Assembly (NCBI RefSeq): GCF_051622035.1
Contig: NC_135355.1
Span: 558,001-622,000, forward strand
DNA length: 64,000 nucleotides
DNA from: Arctopsyche grandis
Lineage: Eukaryota; Arthropoda; Insecta; Trichoptera; Hydropsychidae
Direction: 5' to 3'
How positions within the stretch are numbered: the stretch's first letter is position 1; each line of letters opens with the position of its first letter. The notes under the pieces are model-generated. The model was not told the DNA's origin, ran no database searches, and saw only the letters and a program-made list of their open reading frames with translations. Made by a program: the position numbers and the translations under genes. Of this stretch, positions 1 to 11,161 are shown one piece after another.

Positions 1-1269
1 AAATCCATCTCAGACGTAAAATTTATCGGATAATGTGTGATTATTAATTTTATTTCGACGAAAGAAAAAAAAACCCTTTGACAAATCACCGACAGATTTT
101 TTTGTTAAATGTTTCATCGACGGCGGAAACAGTAGTATATCGTGACGACTTTTAATAAGAAATAACAACAAGGTTTTTTTCGCTCGTAATCAGAGAAATT
201 ATAATATTTCTCTGGTTGTAATGCGTATCGTCGTAATTCAAAACGTTGTTGTAATTCAAAACATCAACGATGATCTAATTTTAGCTCAATCTCGCTCTTT
301 AGCTTAATTTTGATATTTAATTTCAATTTTTTAATTTAATTTTTATTTCGATATTTTGTACGCTACTGGTTTTAAAAGTTGGTCCAAAATCGTCGTTGGT
401 TTGGTGCGTACGGACCATAAGACTTGCTGAATTAAAAGATCTCTACCTCATTTTGATTCCAAAGATGAAATAATATTGGTATTAAAAAAAATGTATTTGA
501 GGAATGACAATAAACAAAATTCGACAATGCATAGACATATTTTAAAAGGTCAAAATGAAATATTGTTTAAAAAAAATATACTGAAATAAAATAAAAGACA
601 ATTTAAACATTATTTCAATAACAAATGTATGACAATATAAACTATAAATATATAAAATATGTGGGATTTCATGATTAGGATTTCAATCAAAATTGTAATG
701 TAATGTAATTAAATATTACTTAAAGCCTTGGGTCGCGTAAGTATGTATGTAATGATATAAAGGTTTGCAATAAACTAATGATATAATAGTTTGCATGTGC
801 GTTTGGGGTCTAACGGTGTTCAATCAGTCAAAATCTCGAGTTTGAATTTTCGCATGATCACAAAACTTCATGTACAAACATATGTATTATTACTACATAG
901 AAAAAGTAAAAACATTAGTATATTTTCAGAAGTTGAACAAAGCACATGTGTACAAGTTCGGATATGTACATACATACATATGTTTCGAATTCGATTTCGA
1001 TACTTTTGATATCCGAAAGTTAGGGAGTGTTTATAAATAAGGGGGAGAGACGGCCCCGAGCCGAGAGCATATTGTGGGGTGGGGAGGGGTGGTTATTTAT
1101 GAGTCAGGCGTCGAGCTTTTGCGAAATAACTGCCACATATTTTACACACTTAACTCACCTATAAATAATTATCAGAACCTTAATTAAATGTGCCCGTGCG
1201 TATGTATAGGTAGACAGAAACTGCGTATGTATAGTTTGGTTGTTTGTTTGATTGGAAATTCTGTTGCAG
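1..1269. other. upstream/intronic DNA of the K+ channel gene
   Basis: No coding exon is recognised here. It ends at a pyrimidine-rich tract and the AG acceptor (1268-1269) of the channel exon, so it is at least partly intron; the exons for the channel's N-terminus and first membrane helix must lie further left. About 120-430 resembles 16560-16990 (shared words such as ttttgtacgctactggtttt), so it is a dispersed repeat. About 790-905 is an inverted copy of the repeat seen at 9230, 16404, 28507 and 29982. Confidence 0.6.
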
Positions 1270-2375
1270 GTTATGGAAGTATCGCTCCTCGCACGGCGCT
1301 GGGCAAAGCCGTCACCATGGGGTATGCCGTGCTAGGGATCCCCCTGACGCTGCTGTACCTGAGCGTGGTGGGAACTCTTCTCTCCAGGCTGGCCAGGAGT
1401 GTCTTCTCCAGGGCACTTTGCTGCTGCCTGTGCACCAACTGTGGCTACTGCTGCTACGACGAGGCCAGGATGGCAGACAAGGAGAGGAAGAAGAAGCTGC
1501 ACAGGCAGCACACCGAGCACACCACTCACCAGCTGATGCAGGAGCCGTACTATGTCAGGTCTCCTTCGGGCACCATCATATCCGCAGCGCAAGCTCATGC
1601 CCACAGGACTCAGTCCTTATCATCGCCCACCAAAGAAAAGCAGCCGTCTTTTCTGAGGGACTGCGATTCCCTGAGCTGCGGCGACACGGACTCCAAAATA
1701 TCCTTCCGAGGACTTTCGATCTTGGCTCCGGTGCTGCTTTGCCTCATCATGATAGCTTCGTACATCTTCATCGGAGGGTTCGTGTTATACAAGATCGAGA
1801 ACTGGAAGCTGCTCGACGGGATTTACTTCTGCTTCATGAGCCTGAGTACGATAGGGTTCGGCGACCTGGTGCCGGGTTCGAGTCCGCACTACAAGAAACG
1901 CGACTCCAATGGTACCATATGGTTCTGTTCGATTTACATCATATCCGGCCTGGCGTTGACGGCCATGTGCTTCAACGTCCTACACGACGAGATCGTCCAT
2001 CGGTTGAAGCATCAGGAGAGGATGTTGCGTGCCAGCGTCCAGAGAGCCTTGAAGCAGGATCTGAGCAGCCGTCAGATATCTTGACAATACAACGGCGAGG
2101 AGACGTTGACCAAGTCGGAGAGATTGTACCAGAGGAATTTAACCGAGGAGACTCTGCTCGGCTCGACTCATTCCAATACGGTGGCTTTCAATACGCCAGA
2201 TTCGGACCTGGACGGGATGATGCTGAAGGATTGCTCCAAGGATGGAACGATCACAAGGGAGCCCAAGCCCACCCCGTTGCCGGAAATGTTGAACCACGTG
2301 ACGGGCACCCTCTCCAGATCCGGGGTTTATACGGTCAAAGAGGAGCCGGAAGTTGAAGATGTCACTGAGATGTAA
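1270..2375 (+). CDS. two-pore-domain potassium (K2P) channel, 3'-terminal coding exon with an in-frame TGA
   Basis: K2P channels pass K+ leak current across the plasma membrane; each subunit has two pore loops and four membrane helices. The acceptor AG at 1268-1269 places the exon start inside the first selectivity filter: the split codon G|GT is followed by Y-G, giving GYGSIAPRT. Next come the M2 segment (AVLGIPLTLLYLSVVG), a long cytosolic loop with a Cys-rich patch (CCCLCTNCGYCC) and many Lys/His residues, M3 (LAPVLLCLIMIASYIFIGGF), the second pore (STIGFGDLVPG) and M4 (IWFCSIYIISGLALTAMCF). The first pore and M1 lie in exons left of the window. The frame reaches TGA at 2082-2084 after about 270 codons, then stays open in the same frame for 96 acidic codons to TAA at 2373-2375. 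Readthrough, a lineage-specific stop or a sequence error are all possible. The K2P family is certain; the subfamily is not resolved. Confidence 0.9.
2085..2375 (+). CDS. same-frame extension after the K2P TGA codon
   Basis: These 96 sense codons run directly on from TGA (context TGAC) without a frame change. The encoded tail is rich in Glu, Asp, Thr and Pro (for example KEEPEVEDVTEM at the end) and looks like a cytosolic channel C-terminus. GC content is that of the upstream exon and well above the flanking AT-rich DNA, and it falls off just after TAA at 2373-2375. This suggests the stretch was coding until recently or still is. An independent start at the Met at 2106 is conceivable but has no promoter evidence. 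Confidence 0.65.
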   Translation, partial: QYNGEETLTKSERLYQRNLTEETLLGSTHSNTVAFNTPDSDLDGMMLKDCSKDGTITREPKPTPLPEMLNHVTGTLSRSGVYTVKEEPEVEDVTEM

Positions 2376-2660
2376 TACCGACAGTGTGTAACTTTTTTAT
2401 AAAAGCCATCCGTTCATCATTTCTTCATCATAATTTAATTCGCATTGGAATCAATGCAATGTCTACACTGTATCGTATATTTCTTGTATGTACAATTTAA
2501 TTTTAAGTCGCATTACAACAAATTCCAATTATATATACCTACATACATATTATATAGTGTGGTATACATTTTTTGACAAATAGGTTAATAGAGATATGTA
2601 CATACACACATTTGTTCTAAATATAACATATACATATTCACGTGTATATGTAAATATATA

Positions 2661-2904
2661 CACGTGATCGGTGTCCGTCACTCCAAGGAAAGTGAGTTAA
2701 TGGAAAGTCGAAAGATGGAAAAAATTAAAATTTATTCGTTGACTCGTCGTTAGCGTAGATCGAAGAGATTAGAAAGATTGTGCCAGGGTTACATTATGAT
2801 GAAAGAGATAGATAACCTCGACCTACGGTAAAGACGAGTCGACGAATCGATTTTAATTTTTTCCATCAAGTCACTTTCCTTGCAGTGACCCAGACCCACA
2901 CGTG
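2661..2904. repeat. long imperfect inverted repeat (MITE-like hairpin)
   Basis: The left arm (about 2661-2752) and right arm (about 2828-2904) are imperfect reverse complements. Both outer ends carry cacgtg, both contain ccaaggaaagtga / tcactttcctt-type blocks, and both contain ggaaaaaattaaaat / attttaattttttcc followed by ga(c)tcgtc(g) blocks. The unpaired centre is about 75 bp. No obvious target-site duplication and no coding capacity were found. It is either a miniature inverted-repeat element or a structured segment of the channel's 3' UTR. Confidence 0.65.
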
Positions 2905-3109
2905 ATACGTTTTATGAAATGTTAATAACCACGATACATATATATAAAAATAATTAGTGTAACTAATGGATTTAAAATATCATTGCGAAATATAAAAATA
3001 CCACAATATGTATGTATGTATATGTATTTGATTTTTGCATAAAATATTTTGAGTGCAAACATCGAATGCATATTTTATATCATTTTGATTTGAAAACTTT
3101 CAAAACACA

Positions 3110-3433
3110 GGAACTTCACCGGGGACGTCATTTCAGCTATTCCCAGGGGAGGGGCAAAATTTTTGACCAGTAAGTAATGACTTTCTAGGGGGCGAGGGTG
3201 TGTTATATTAAATAAATGAGTGTATATGAATTTTAATTATGTCATTTATTTATTTATATATAATATTTTTATCAATAAAATTAATAGTAAAATAATTTGC
3301 GATTTGGTTTGTTGGTTTAGAATTTAAGTATGTTAGAATTCATAATAATACATTAAACAACGTGGATAGTCCCGTTCAAATCTAGGGGGGCCGGGCCCCC
3401 CCCCCCTCTCAAATGATGCCCCTGAGCTTCATA
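3110..3433. mobile_element. probable DNA-transposon remnant, class unassigned
   Basis: The left end (cttcaccggggacgtcattt) matches the reverse complement of the right end (gctcaggggcatcatttgag) imperfectly. Just inside lie G-rich (3150-3195) and C-rich (3386-3411) tracts that contrast with the AT-rich surroundings. The interior has no open frame. A clear target duplication was not found, so both boundaries and class are tentative. Confidence 0.4.
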
Positions 3434-6397
3434 CACGAATGCAAGAAAATTTTAAGTTCTTATGTCTTGATTGGGATTAAATAAAAAACAATTTTAACAT
3501 TTGTAAAATGTCTTAACATCAACATCATACATATTATCTAATATAATCAACGTAATTAAGCTTCGAATTGACTGATCGGAATTGATTGTTTTTCGTTTCA
3601 TTCAATTTGTATTTTAAAATAGAGAACAACACCAGCGACGTTTTTTTATGAATGTTGTGTATAGGAAAATTGGAGTCGATTCTAAAGTAAATTTAACAAT
3701 CTTAAATATGTATAAGAAGAAATATGTATGTCACGTAACGTGAGTTTTTTTTTTTGTAGATAGTTTACAAAGCGAAAATTTTATATTTAATCCATAGATG
3801 GTGTTATAACAGTAGACGTTTTAATTTATTAAAAAAAATAATGTATGTACCTACATATTATTATATATATTATAAAGTAATTAAAGCAATTTAAAATGAA
3901 CACTTTTCTAAACAGTCAATTGCATCTTCACGTCCCGTCGTGGAGATGTGTGTGTGTAAGGCGAAGTTTCAAGTTTCGACTTAATACTGACACATTAAAT
4001 AATAGGTACGTATAATTACATTTAACTAATGTAAAATTGTCGATTCCTCCATAAAATAATGTAAAATGTAAATATTACTGAAATATATTACACATACATA
4101 AATACATATATGTAATATGATAATCCTTAATACGTTTTTGTATGTCCGTGTTTATTGTATAATTTTTTGAATTATTTTATTTGTGAAATTTTTATAATAC
4201 ATATATATATCTTTCGTGTATGATGGATTTAATGTGAGAAATTGATTTAATAAATAAAAACTTAACTGGAATATATTTTTAATATTTTGTAATTGATATA
4301 CTTAGTATAGTAGGTGTTTGTGTCAAAAAAGGTGTAGGTAGGTATACATATGTACATATTTCGTCCATTCGGGATTTTTCCGTAGGTATAATACACTGGG
4401 ATGTTGCGAGTAATTTTGTGCGAAATGAAAAAGTTTTCGAGGTGTTATTTATTCGCTTGAAAAGTGTGCGGTTTATATAAAAGAAGTCGTCTCTGGGGTA
4501 ATATGATCGATCTCACCCGGGAAATTTATTTACGGGACCATAAAATTCGGGAAAATAGCACCTTAGCCCCGGCAGGGCGTATAAGGTTGAAAAATAATTT
4601 TCGAAACGATTTGGAAAAAAGGTGAGGGTTGATGAGGCACATAAACTTGCTTCGAAAAAAAGAGCTTTAAAAGCGCCCCTAGAATCAATCGCTTATATCG
4701 AAAACCGTTCCTATACATGTGTATATATATGTACATATGCATGAAATGACGATACTCTTCTTGTGAGTGATGAGAAAATTTATCTGGGTTAATTGTTTTG
4801 CTTAATTGAGTATTTAATCGATGCGACTTTCAAACTACATACATAAATAGTACATAGAACGTACGTAGAAGCATTCTTTAGAGTTCTTACAGAAAAAAAG
4901 TGAACGTTCGAGTGGTCGTCGGTTACAAACATTTTCAGGTACAGTTTGTAAGTAGGTTTGAAAAACGAATGTTTAGAAAACAATAATTCATAAATATTTG
5001 TCTTTTTTGTTCGTCGATTTGCAACCTCTATTATCGCAGCTCGACAATGATGCTCCATTGCAAATTTTGCACAAAGCGGTGTGGCGTAATTGTCTGTCGA
5101 GAACATTTCCCATTTATACCAAGTTCAAGTAATTGGAGTCAGAGCAGGTAATTAAAACAAAGATTCTACGTAAGACAGTGTTCGTGTCACTTCTACTCTG
5201 TATTGTAATATTGTACAATGCCTCTCTGGCTTGTGCCATCAACTTTATATAATTACATACGAACATACAATACCTACTAAGTTTTGATTTTTCAAACAAA
5301 TGTACAATGTCATCAATGTCATCAATGGCCAGTATTATTGAATCAATTCGTGACAAATATTGATCACTAGATTCAACAAACAGATCTACATAGCTAAATC
5401 TGTTCAAAACATTAATATTATATGTTTAAAACGCCCAATGCTTTTCCGTTTGTTTGGTCTGTTTTGTAAAAATAATGCTAGTTTTATCAAAAAAGCACTC
5501 GTAGATAAAACTAATACATAGTACATGGTATCGATTTATCAAATCGAAGCGACGCGACGTGGATAGATAAGGTTGTATCGTTTCCATTACCAAAGTGTAA
5601 GTTGATTGGGTGTGTGTGTGTGTGTGTAGAAAAAGAATGTAATAAAATGGTTGGTATCAAGAAAATTTGTCCGTTGTAATTGGATAAAACATCGTGATGG
5701 GATCACAAAAGGGAAGAGTATTTCTCCAAGGAAGGCTTCTTCGGAACGGGAGTGGGACGACGATAATGAAATAACTGGGAATCGTCAAACTTAATTGAGG
5801 CCTTGCTCTGTATCGTAAACTTATTGTTTGCCAACAATAAATTAAAATTTAACACAACACTCAAACTTTATTACGTTGTGTACTTTACACGCAACAACTT
5901 GGAATATTTCTCGTACCCCCGGTATTCGAATTAAATCATACATATCTTCAAACATAACATACCTAGGATATCTAATACAACAGGAATAATAACAATAACA
6001 AACCTGTCATAACAATGAGAATGCACTAATTTCTCGCACTCCTACTGTAGATTTGAATTAGGAACGAGATTTAACGAAACTTCTAAACTAAAGACATATT
6101 TTTATGTTTAGTTTTACATAAATAAAAAAATGCCACAGCTTAAAACTTTTTTTTATCACAGTGAGGGTGAAAAAATTAAAATTAAGTCCTGGGTATTGCA
6201 TGGTACTGTTTGCTAATATGTAGAGAAGTATTCAGTGAATTCATATGTCGAACGAAAAATATTCTCAAATACCAATCAAGAAGAAATGTATATTGTATGT
6301 ATGTATATGTAGGTACATATAGCATAAAATATAGAAAAAATGAGTGGAGGGACAAATTATTAAATATTAATGTAAAAGATGTGCGGATACTGTAGGT

Positions 6398-7346
6398 CAG
6401 CGGTTTCCAAACTGGGAGGCGCGCCTCCCTGGGGAGGCGCGGACTATTGCCAGGGGAGGCGCCAAAACTTTTTAATAAAAAAATAATTTTCATACCATAA
6501 TATCTACAAATAAATAAAACTTCATATCGTAGCTTAACAGTAAAAATTTTTATTTTTCTTTCATTTTTATTTACACATTTAATTAGCAACCTTTCTCGAA
6601 GAAAACCAATATGAAGAGGCACACTTGTGGACGAACGATAATTATATTGTTAATCTTACCTATTTGGTTGAAATTTTTGGATAATTGAGCGGCTTAAATA
6701 AATCAATGCAGGGATCACAAATACACCCAATTGTTCAAAAAGACAAGTAAAAGCTTTCATTAAAAAGTTGAAGTTATGGAAATCAAATTTACAAAAGAAT
6801 AAGTTGGATATGTTTTCAATTTCCAAAGATTTCTGGGCCACAGCCAATATTGAAGCAAGTAAAAATCTTTTTATTGACCACTTGGATGGTTTAGTGCTGC
6901 ATTTTTCCAATTATTTCAAACACTTTGATTTCTCAAAGTTTTTGTGGATACAGAATCCATTTAACTACAATGAAGAAGACGAATTCGAGCTGACAACCAC
7001 CGAAAAAGAAAATTTGATAGAATTATCATGCGATAGCTCACTAAAACAAAAGTTTCAAAATGAAACCATAATTAAATTTTGGATGAATCTTAGTGGAGAG
7101 TATGAATCTTTGTATTGCAAAGCAATGCAAGTGCTTCTACCATTTGTAACGTCTTATTTATGCGAAACGGGCTTTTCGACACTAGCTGCAATGAAAACCA
7201 AATATCGAGCCAGGTTAACTTTGTGCCAATAAACAACAACATCCTTATTATTTAAAACGTGTATATATTATTATATCTATTAAAAAATAAAAGGAAAAAA
7301 AAAATTTTTTAGGGAGGCGTAGTAGCATAAAGTTTGGAAACCGCTG
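6398..7346 (+). mobile_element. hAT transposon, internally deleted, with intact TIRs and 8-bp TSD
   Basis: The termini are a perfect 16-bp inverted repeat, cagcggtttccaaact at 6398-6413 and its reverse complement at 7331-7346. The 8-bp direct repeat ctgtaggt flanks it at 6390-6397 and 7347-7354, which is the hAT hallmark. At 949 bp the element is far shorter than an autonomous hAT (usually 2.5-4 kb). It retains only a C-terminal piece of transposase. The cleanly matching TSD implies a fairly recent insertion. Confidence 0.93.
6768..7232 (+). pseudogene. hAT transposase C-terminal fragment (ZBED5/FAM200-like)
   Basis: This is a 154-codon frame inside the hAT element at 6398-7346. The segment LLPFVTSYLCETGFSTLAAM followed by KTKYRARL matches the conserved C-terminal region of ZBED5/FAM200/SCAND3-type hAT transposases. 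The zinc finger and most of the catalytic core are missing, and the frame stops just after the KYRARL block, before the usual dimerisation tail. It should be non-functional alone. A Met at the start is incidental. Confidence 0.85.
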
Positions 7347-8964
7347 CTGTAGGTAATTAAATTTTGAAATATGCATAGATATCTAGTCAAAGTCATAGGA
7401 TTTTTAAACACGTTTCGACACAGCATTGAATTGAAACGCATCATATACATATGTATGTATTTGTAAGTATGTATCTATTTATTCCAACATCTAAGATTAA
7501 AATCTTCAAATTTCATTTATAAATACTACTAAATATGAATTTTTTGTTTGAAGTAGTAAGTTAAGGTGAGATTGAAAGACGATTAAAATTATTTTTGTAT
7601 GTACAGGAATAAATAAAACATGCTTACGGGAAAATTATATTCACTAGATAAATTAAATCTCCTTCATTCACTGACACCTAAAAATTAAATATAAAAAATT
7701 AATTAATTAATTACATAAATTTGCCGAAAAATACATATACATACGTGAAACAATGTTGAAATTCACCAGCTCCAGTCAGTCTTCGTAGGAAAAGTTTAAG
7801 CGCCTTTGCCAATCATCTTCTTCATTATCCGTTAAACAAAACATACATATGTATGTATGTGTGTAGAGAAAGTAAAAAATCTTGCAAATAATTTAAAAAA
7901 CACTAATATTTGTTTTGATTCGATTTAGAATTATTTTAACTATGTTTAAAATTTAAATTCAAAACAAATGAATTTATTTTTCACAAGCGAAGGAAAATTT
8001 CAACACCGAAACGCACTGAAATCAGGTTGTATTGCAATAAATTTTTCATATTGAGTGTTAAAAAATGTGGGCCCTTGTCGAGCATAGGCCTTGAGTCCTA
8101 TTGTCCGTTGTGTATGAAGGTGTGGGGTCGGATGAATGTTTCCAATAGACTAAGTCGGTGCAGCGAAACAAATTAGTAAATGACATACATATGTATGTAC
8201 TCTTATGGGCCGTGTCCCGTTTAATTTCCCGACCGACCGAGTGGACACCCTAATTGCCGCGCGTTTGTCTGGCTAATAAGGGGTTTCTATAACGCAAACA
8301 TTTCACCCCTAAACGACACTTGGCCTCAAATACACTCGTTATACACGTTCACTGTGTGTATTCGAAATGGATCACAACCCAAGTCTTCACACCATCTAAT
8401 ATCTTCTTATTTAAAACTCTTGGATAGTTTCAAGTGGATTAATTTTTCATTCAAATAATTCCACAGAAAGAAATCAAACATTTGGATAAATTTCCCATCA
8501 GTACAGTTCCAGAATTTCCAATAAGAAATATCTAAAAAATCTAGAGATTATGGCGAGAAAAGTGTTGAAATTATCATTTTTTCGTAACCAATTTTTGTAT
8601 TAAAAATGTGCTGAAAAAAAAAAACATAAAATTTGAGTGAATTCGATCTAAAATAAATGTAAGCCCGGATAGTAAATATGTAAGTGGTTCGTCTTGTTTG
8701 CGTTTAAACATTCGAGTGTGCGGGTAATTTAGCGTACGCGGATAGAATTCGTATAGTTTGGTAATTTGGTTTAACTATTCGATTAAGTTAACTCGGTAAT
8801 CATCCCCCGTGTCTGTAGGAGAAGGGGGTTAAGAGTCAGACGGGGGTGAAGCTTCAACTCTCACCTGTGAGTTAGACAAAATGTATTAACCCCTTGACTC
8901 ATACATATTATATATTACATTTTTACTCAAATCACAGCTTATATGATTTGTATAATATGTACAA

Positions 8965-9240
8965 TGAACACATATATTTATTTATATAATTTTAGCATAC
9001 TAACATACTTCTAATACTTCTTAATCTACCAACATTCAAAATACCTCTCATTACTTTAATTTATAATTTTTGTATTGTTCCTAAATTTTGGCCATTAAAC
9101 ATGTTAAGCACAGTGGCACAATAAACTACGTTTGGCAAGAAAATTCTATGTATTATAGACTAAAATTTTACTTTTTCTTCTTAAAAAATTTCTTAACCTA
9201 CATAAGACACCAATTTTTCTAGCCATTTTTACTTTATCTA
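8965..9240 (-). mobile_element. LINE 3'-end fragment (same family as 50225-51815)
   Basis: The stretch tttatttatataattttagc is followed by sequence matching the LINE C-terminal coding region at about 50640-50865 (shared: ttaagcacagtggcacaataaac and tttctagccattttt). Relative to the longer copy most of the interval between the 3' UTR and that coding piece is missing. It is a dead, internally deleted copy in the minus orientation. Confidence 0.75.
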
Positions 9241-9770
9241 TGTATGTACGTAGTAACAATAGATGAAGTTTTGTGATCATGCGGAAATTCCAACTCGAGA
9301 TTTTGACTGATTCGAACTCAGAATTGATTACTGATCACGTTTTCATGATCGAGAAAAAATGTGTGTGTCTGTGTATTTTGGGGATTTTTGAACACCGTTA
9401 GTCCTATTGTACTGAAACTTATCGACACGATGTAAATTTTTTAATTTTACCGGAAATGGTACCTGTAAATTCAGTGATTTTTTTTTTATTTTTACTTAAA
9501 ATCACTATCTTTATTATACACAATAAATATCAAGAAGATTAAAATAATTTAAAAGGTCAAAATAAAATAATTAAAAAATAATGAAATATTGTTTTAAAAA
9601 AAAGTAATATTTCCGGTTCAGATAAAAATATTTAAAAAATATAAGGTTATAAAAATTATTATTTATATTATATGTAATAAAATTTCAGTCCAATTCCGTT
9701 AGCAGCTTGGGAGATAATTGAATTCAAAAACTTACTCTGTTTCTTACTCGGTACCTACTCTGTTTATTAA
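9233..9770. repeat. dispersed actttatcta repeat, copy
   Basis: It begins tttactttatctatgtatg and contains the family core agatgaagttttgtgatcat, then cgagattttgactgattcga. Close copies are at 16404-16560, 28507-28640 and 29982-30942, with an inverted partial copy at about 790-905. The copy at 29982 suggests inverted termini (see there). Confidence 0.75.
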
Positions 9771-10197
9771 AATATTTTTAATAACATGTACCATTTTAAA
9801 ATAGAAAGATATTTCATTTAAAATGTGCACTTAAATGATGTCTCTGTTAGTAAAATTATTAAAAATTTCAAATAATATTTACTATTGAAAAAAAAGGTTC
9901 TTCGCATCATTCGATGCGATTATTTGAATATACTAATCATTCATGAAGTCAAGGTTGCACCGTGTTTAACGGTGTACATTTAGATTAATGACTAATATCG
10001 AGTGCAATAAAATTGTAGTATCAATTCACTTAAACTGCCAAATTTTAACACACCAAATTTACATATAAACGTACAACGTACATATGTATATTCATTGACC
10101 TTTGACGTTTTTTCTATTGTTTATTTTCTATTTTTCTTTTTTCTAAATTATAATTTCTATTACATATAAAAAGTTATTATTATTATTATATGATGTT

Positions 10198-11161
10198 TAG
10201 AGACACGTATTTTGGGCATTTTGCTATTAATGCTAAAATTTGGAATAGATGCTAATAGATGCTAAAATAACAAACAAAAGTGAAATTTGCATAAAATTAA
10301 TAGACAATTTAGAAGGGTCTTCCCTATCCCTTTGCCCATTTATTATGTGAAGAAATTGAGGGGATAAAACAGCTTGCCGTTTACCATAGATGATGTTCCT
10401 ATAGAAACCAAGCAACTGCTTTTGTCTACTACTGTAAACAAAAGAAGACAGTTGGAGCTGTGTATTCAAAAGGCTGCTCAAAAAAGCGTCTTAAAAGTAG
10501 ACTCGCACTCAAGACTAAATGAGACAAATGTATTCCTCCAAACATTGAGTAAACTATTCAATCCATCTGTGGCAGGTACAAAGTCTAATATTAATGTAAA
10601 AGAAACAGTTTTGTTTTTTAGAAACCTGCCATTGTTTAATGTATTAACAGAGGCTCAATGTTTGGAAGGATATCAGCACTTTTTTAGACAATTAATAGAG
10701 AATATAAAAAAGCGAATCCACGCCGGATATATTACCATTGATGGCAACAAAAATTAAATATGAAGAGTTTGGTTGTGCAGCTCCAAAATCAGTTTGGTGT
10801 CCCGTCAATAGTGTGGATGCTGAAAGGTATTTTAGTAAATACAATATAATTCTTACCGATCGTCAAAAGAATCTGTAGAAATATGCTCCATGTTGAGTTT
10901 TAATAAATTTTAATTGGTATTATATTTTTATATTTTAATTCCAAAACATGTTTTAATTTTTCTAGTATATTTTAATTGTTGTGTTATCTTTAAATTGTAT
11001 ATATGTATATAAATTTTATTAAAATTCATCGAAATGTTTTATTATTTAAAATTAAACTCTTCATAAAAATAGATGCTAAAATTGAACATTTTTAATGCCC
11101 TAAAACGCTAAAATTCAAAATGAAAATTGATAAAAATAGATGCCTAAAATACTGGTCTCTA
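10198..11161 (+). mobile_element. hAT-like transposon deletion derivative
   Basis: The left end (tagagacacgtattttgggc) and the reverse complement of the right end (tagagaccagtattttaggc) form imperfect terminal inverted repeats, with 'atgctaaaat' subterminal repeats repeated inward on both sides. The interior holds a transposase fragment at 10374-10757 and a second piece at about 10740-10878 reading CPVNSVDAERYFSKYNIILTDR, the hAT C-terminal dimerisation motif. The flanks (atgatgtt / atgatatg) are only partly alike, so the TSD has decayed or the ends are off by a base. Confidence 0.8.
10374..10878 (+). pseudogene. hAT transposase fragments
   Basis: The frame 10374-10757 (127 codons) runs to a stop. 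A second, overlapping frame from about 10740 to the stop at 10876-10878 carries SVDAERYFSKYNIILTDRQ, the family's C-terminal hATC signature in which Ala-Glu-Arg-x-Phe-Ser is conserved. The frame change between the two pieces and the lack of an N-terminus show a decayed gene. Confidence 0.75.

Larger units (their letters stand above)
2376..6389. other. 3' flank / likely 3' UTR of the K2P gene and repeats
   Basis: This is AT-rich and has no recognisable exon. It contains a long imperfect hairpin (2661-2904), a GC-rich probable transposon remnant (about 3110-3433), and a candidate polyadenylation signal AATAAA at 4249-4254 that could end a 1.9-kb 3' UTR (inference). Two minus-strand open frames at 4789-5407 match nothing I know. 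A (GT)n tract lies near 5610-5626. The remainder shows nothing beyond tacatatgta-type motifs. Confidence 0.5.
7355..10197. other. repeat-rich intergenic DNA
   Basis: No gene is recognised. It holds a LINE 3' fragment (8965-9240) and a copy of the actttatcta-ended repeat (about 9233-9770). The stretch 8200-8380 has somewhat higher GC without an open frame. Otherwise it is AT-rich with tacatatgta motifs. Confidence 0.5.

Noticed and set aside
1244..2356. A 370-codon open frame on the plus strand overlapping the K2P exon
   Set aside because: It is the +1 shadow of the channel exon; it lacks any domain, while the other frame gives both pore loops. Its openness just reflects GC-rich coding DNA.
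4789..5407. Two adjacent minus-strand frames of 105 and 97 codons
   Set aside because: No recognisable domain, no coherent splice sites, and AT-rich codon use like the surrounding DNA.
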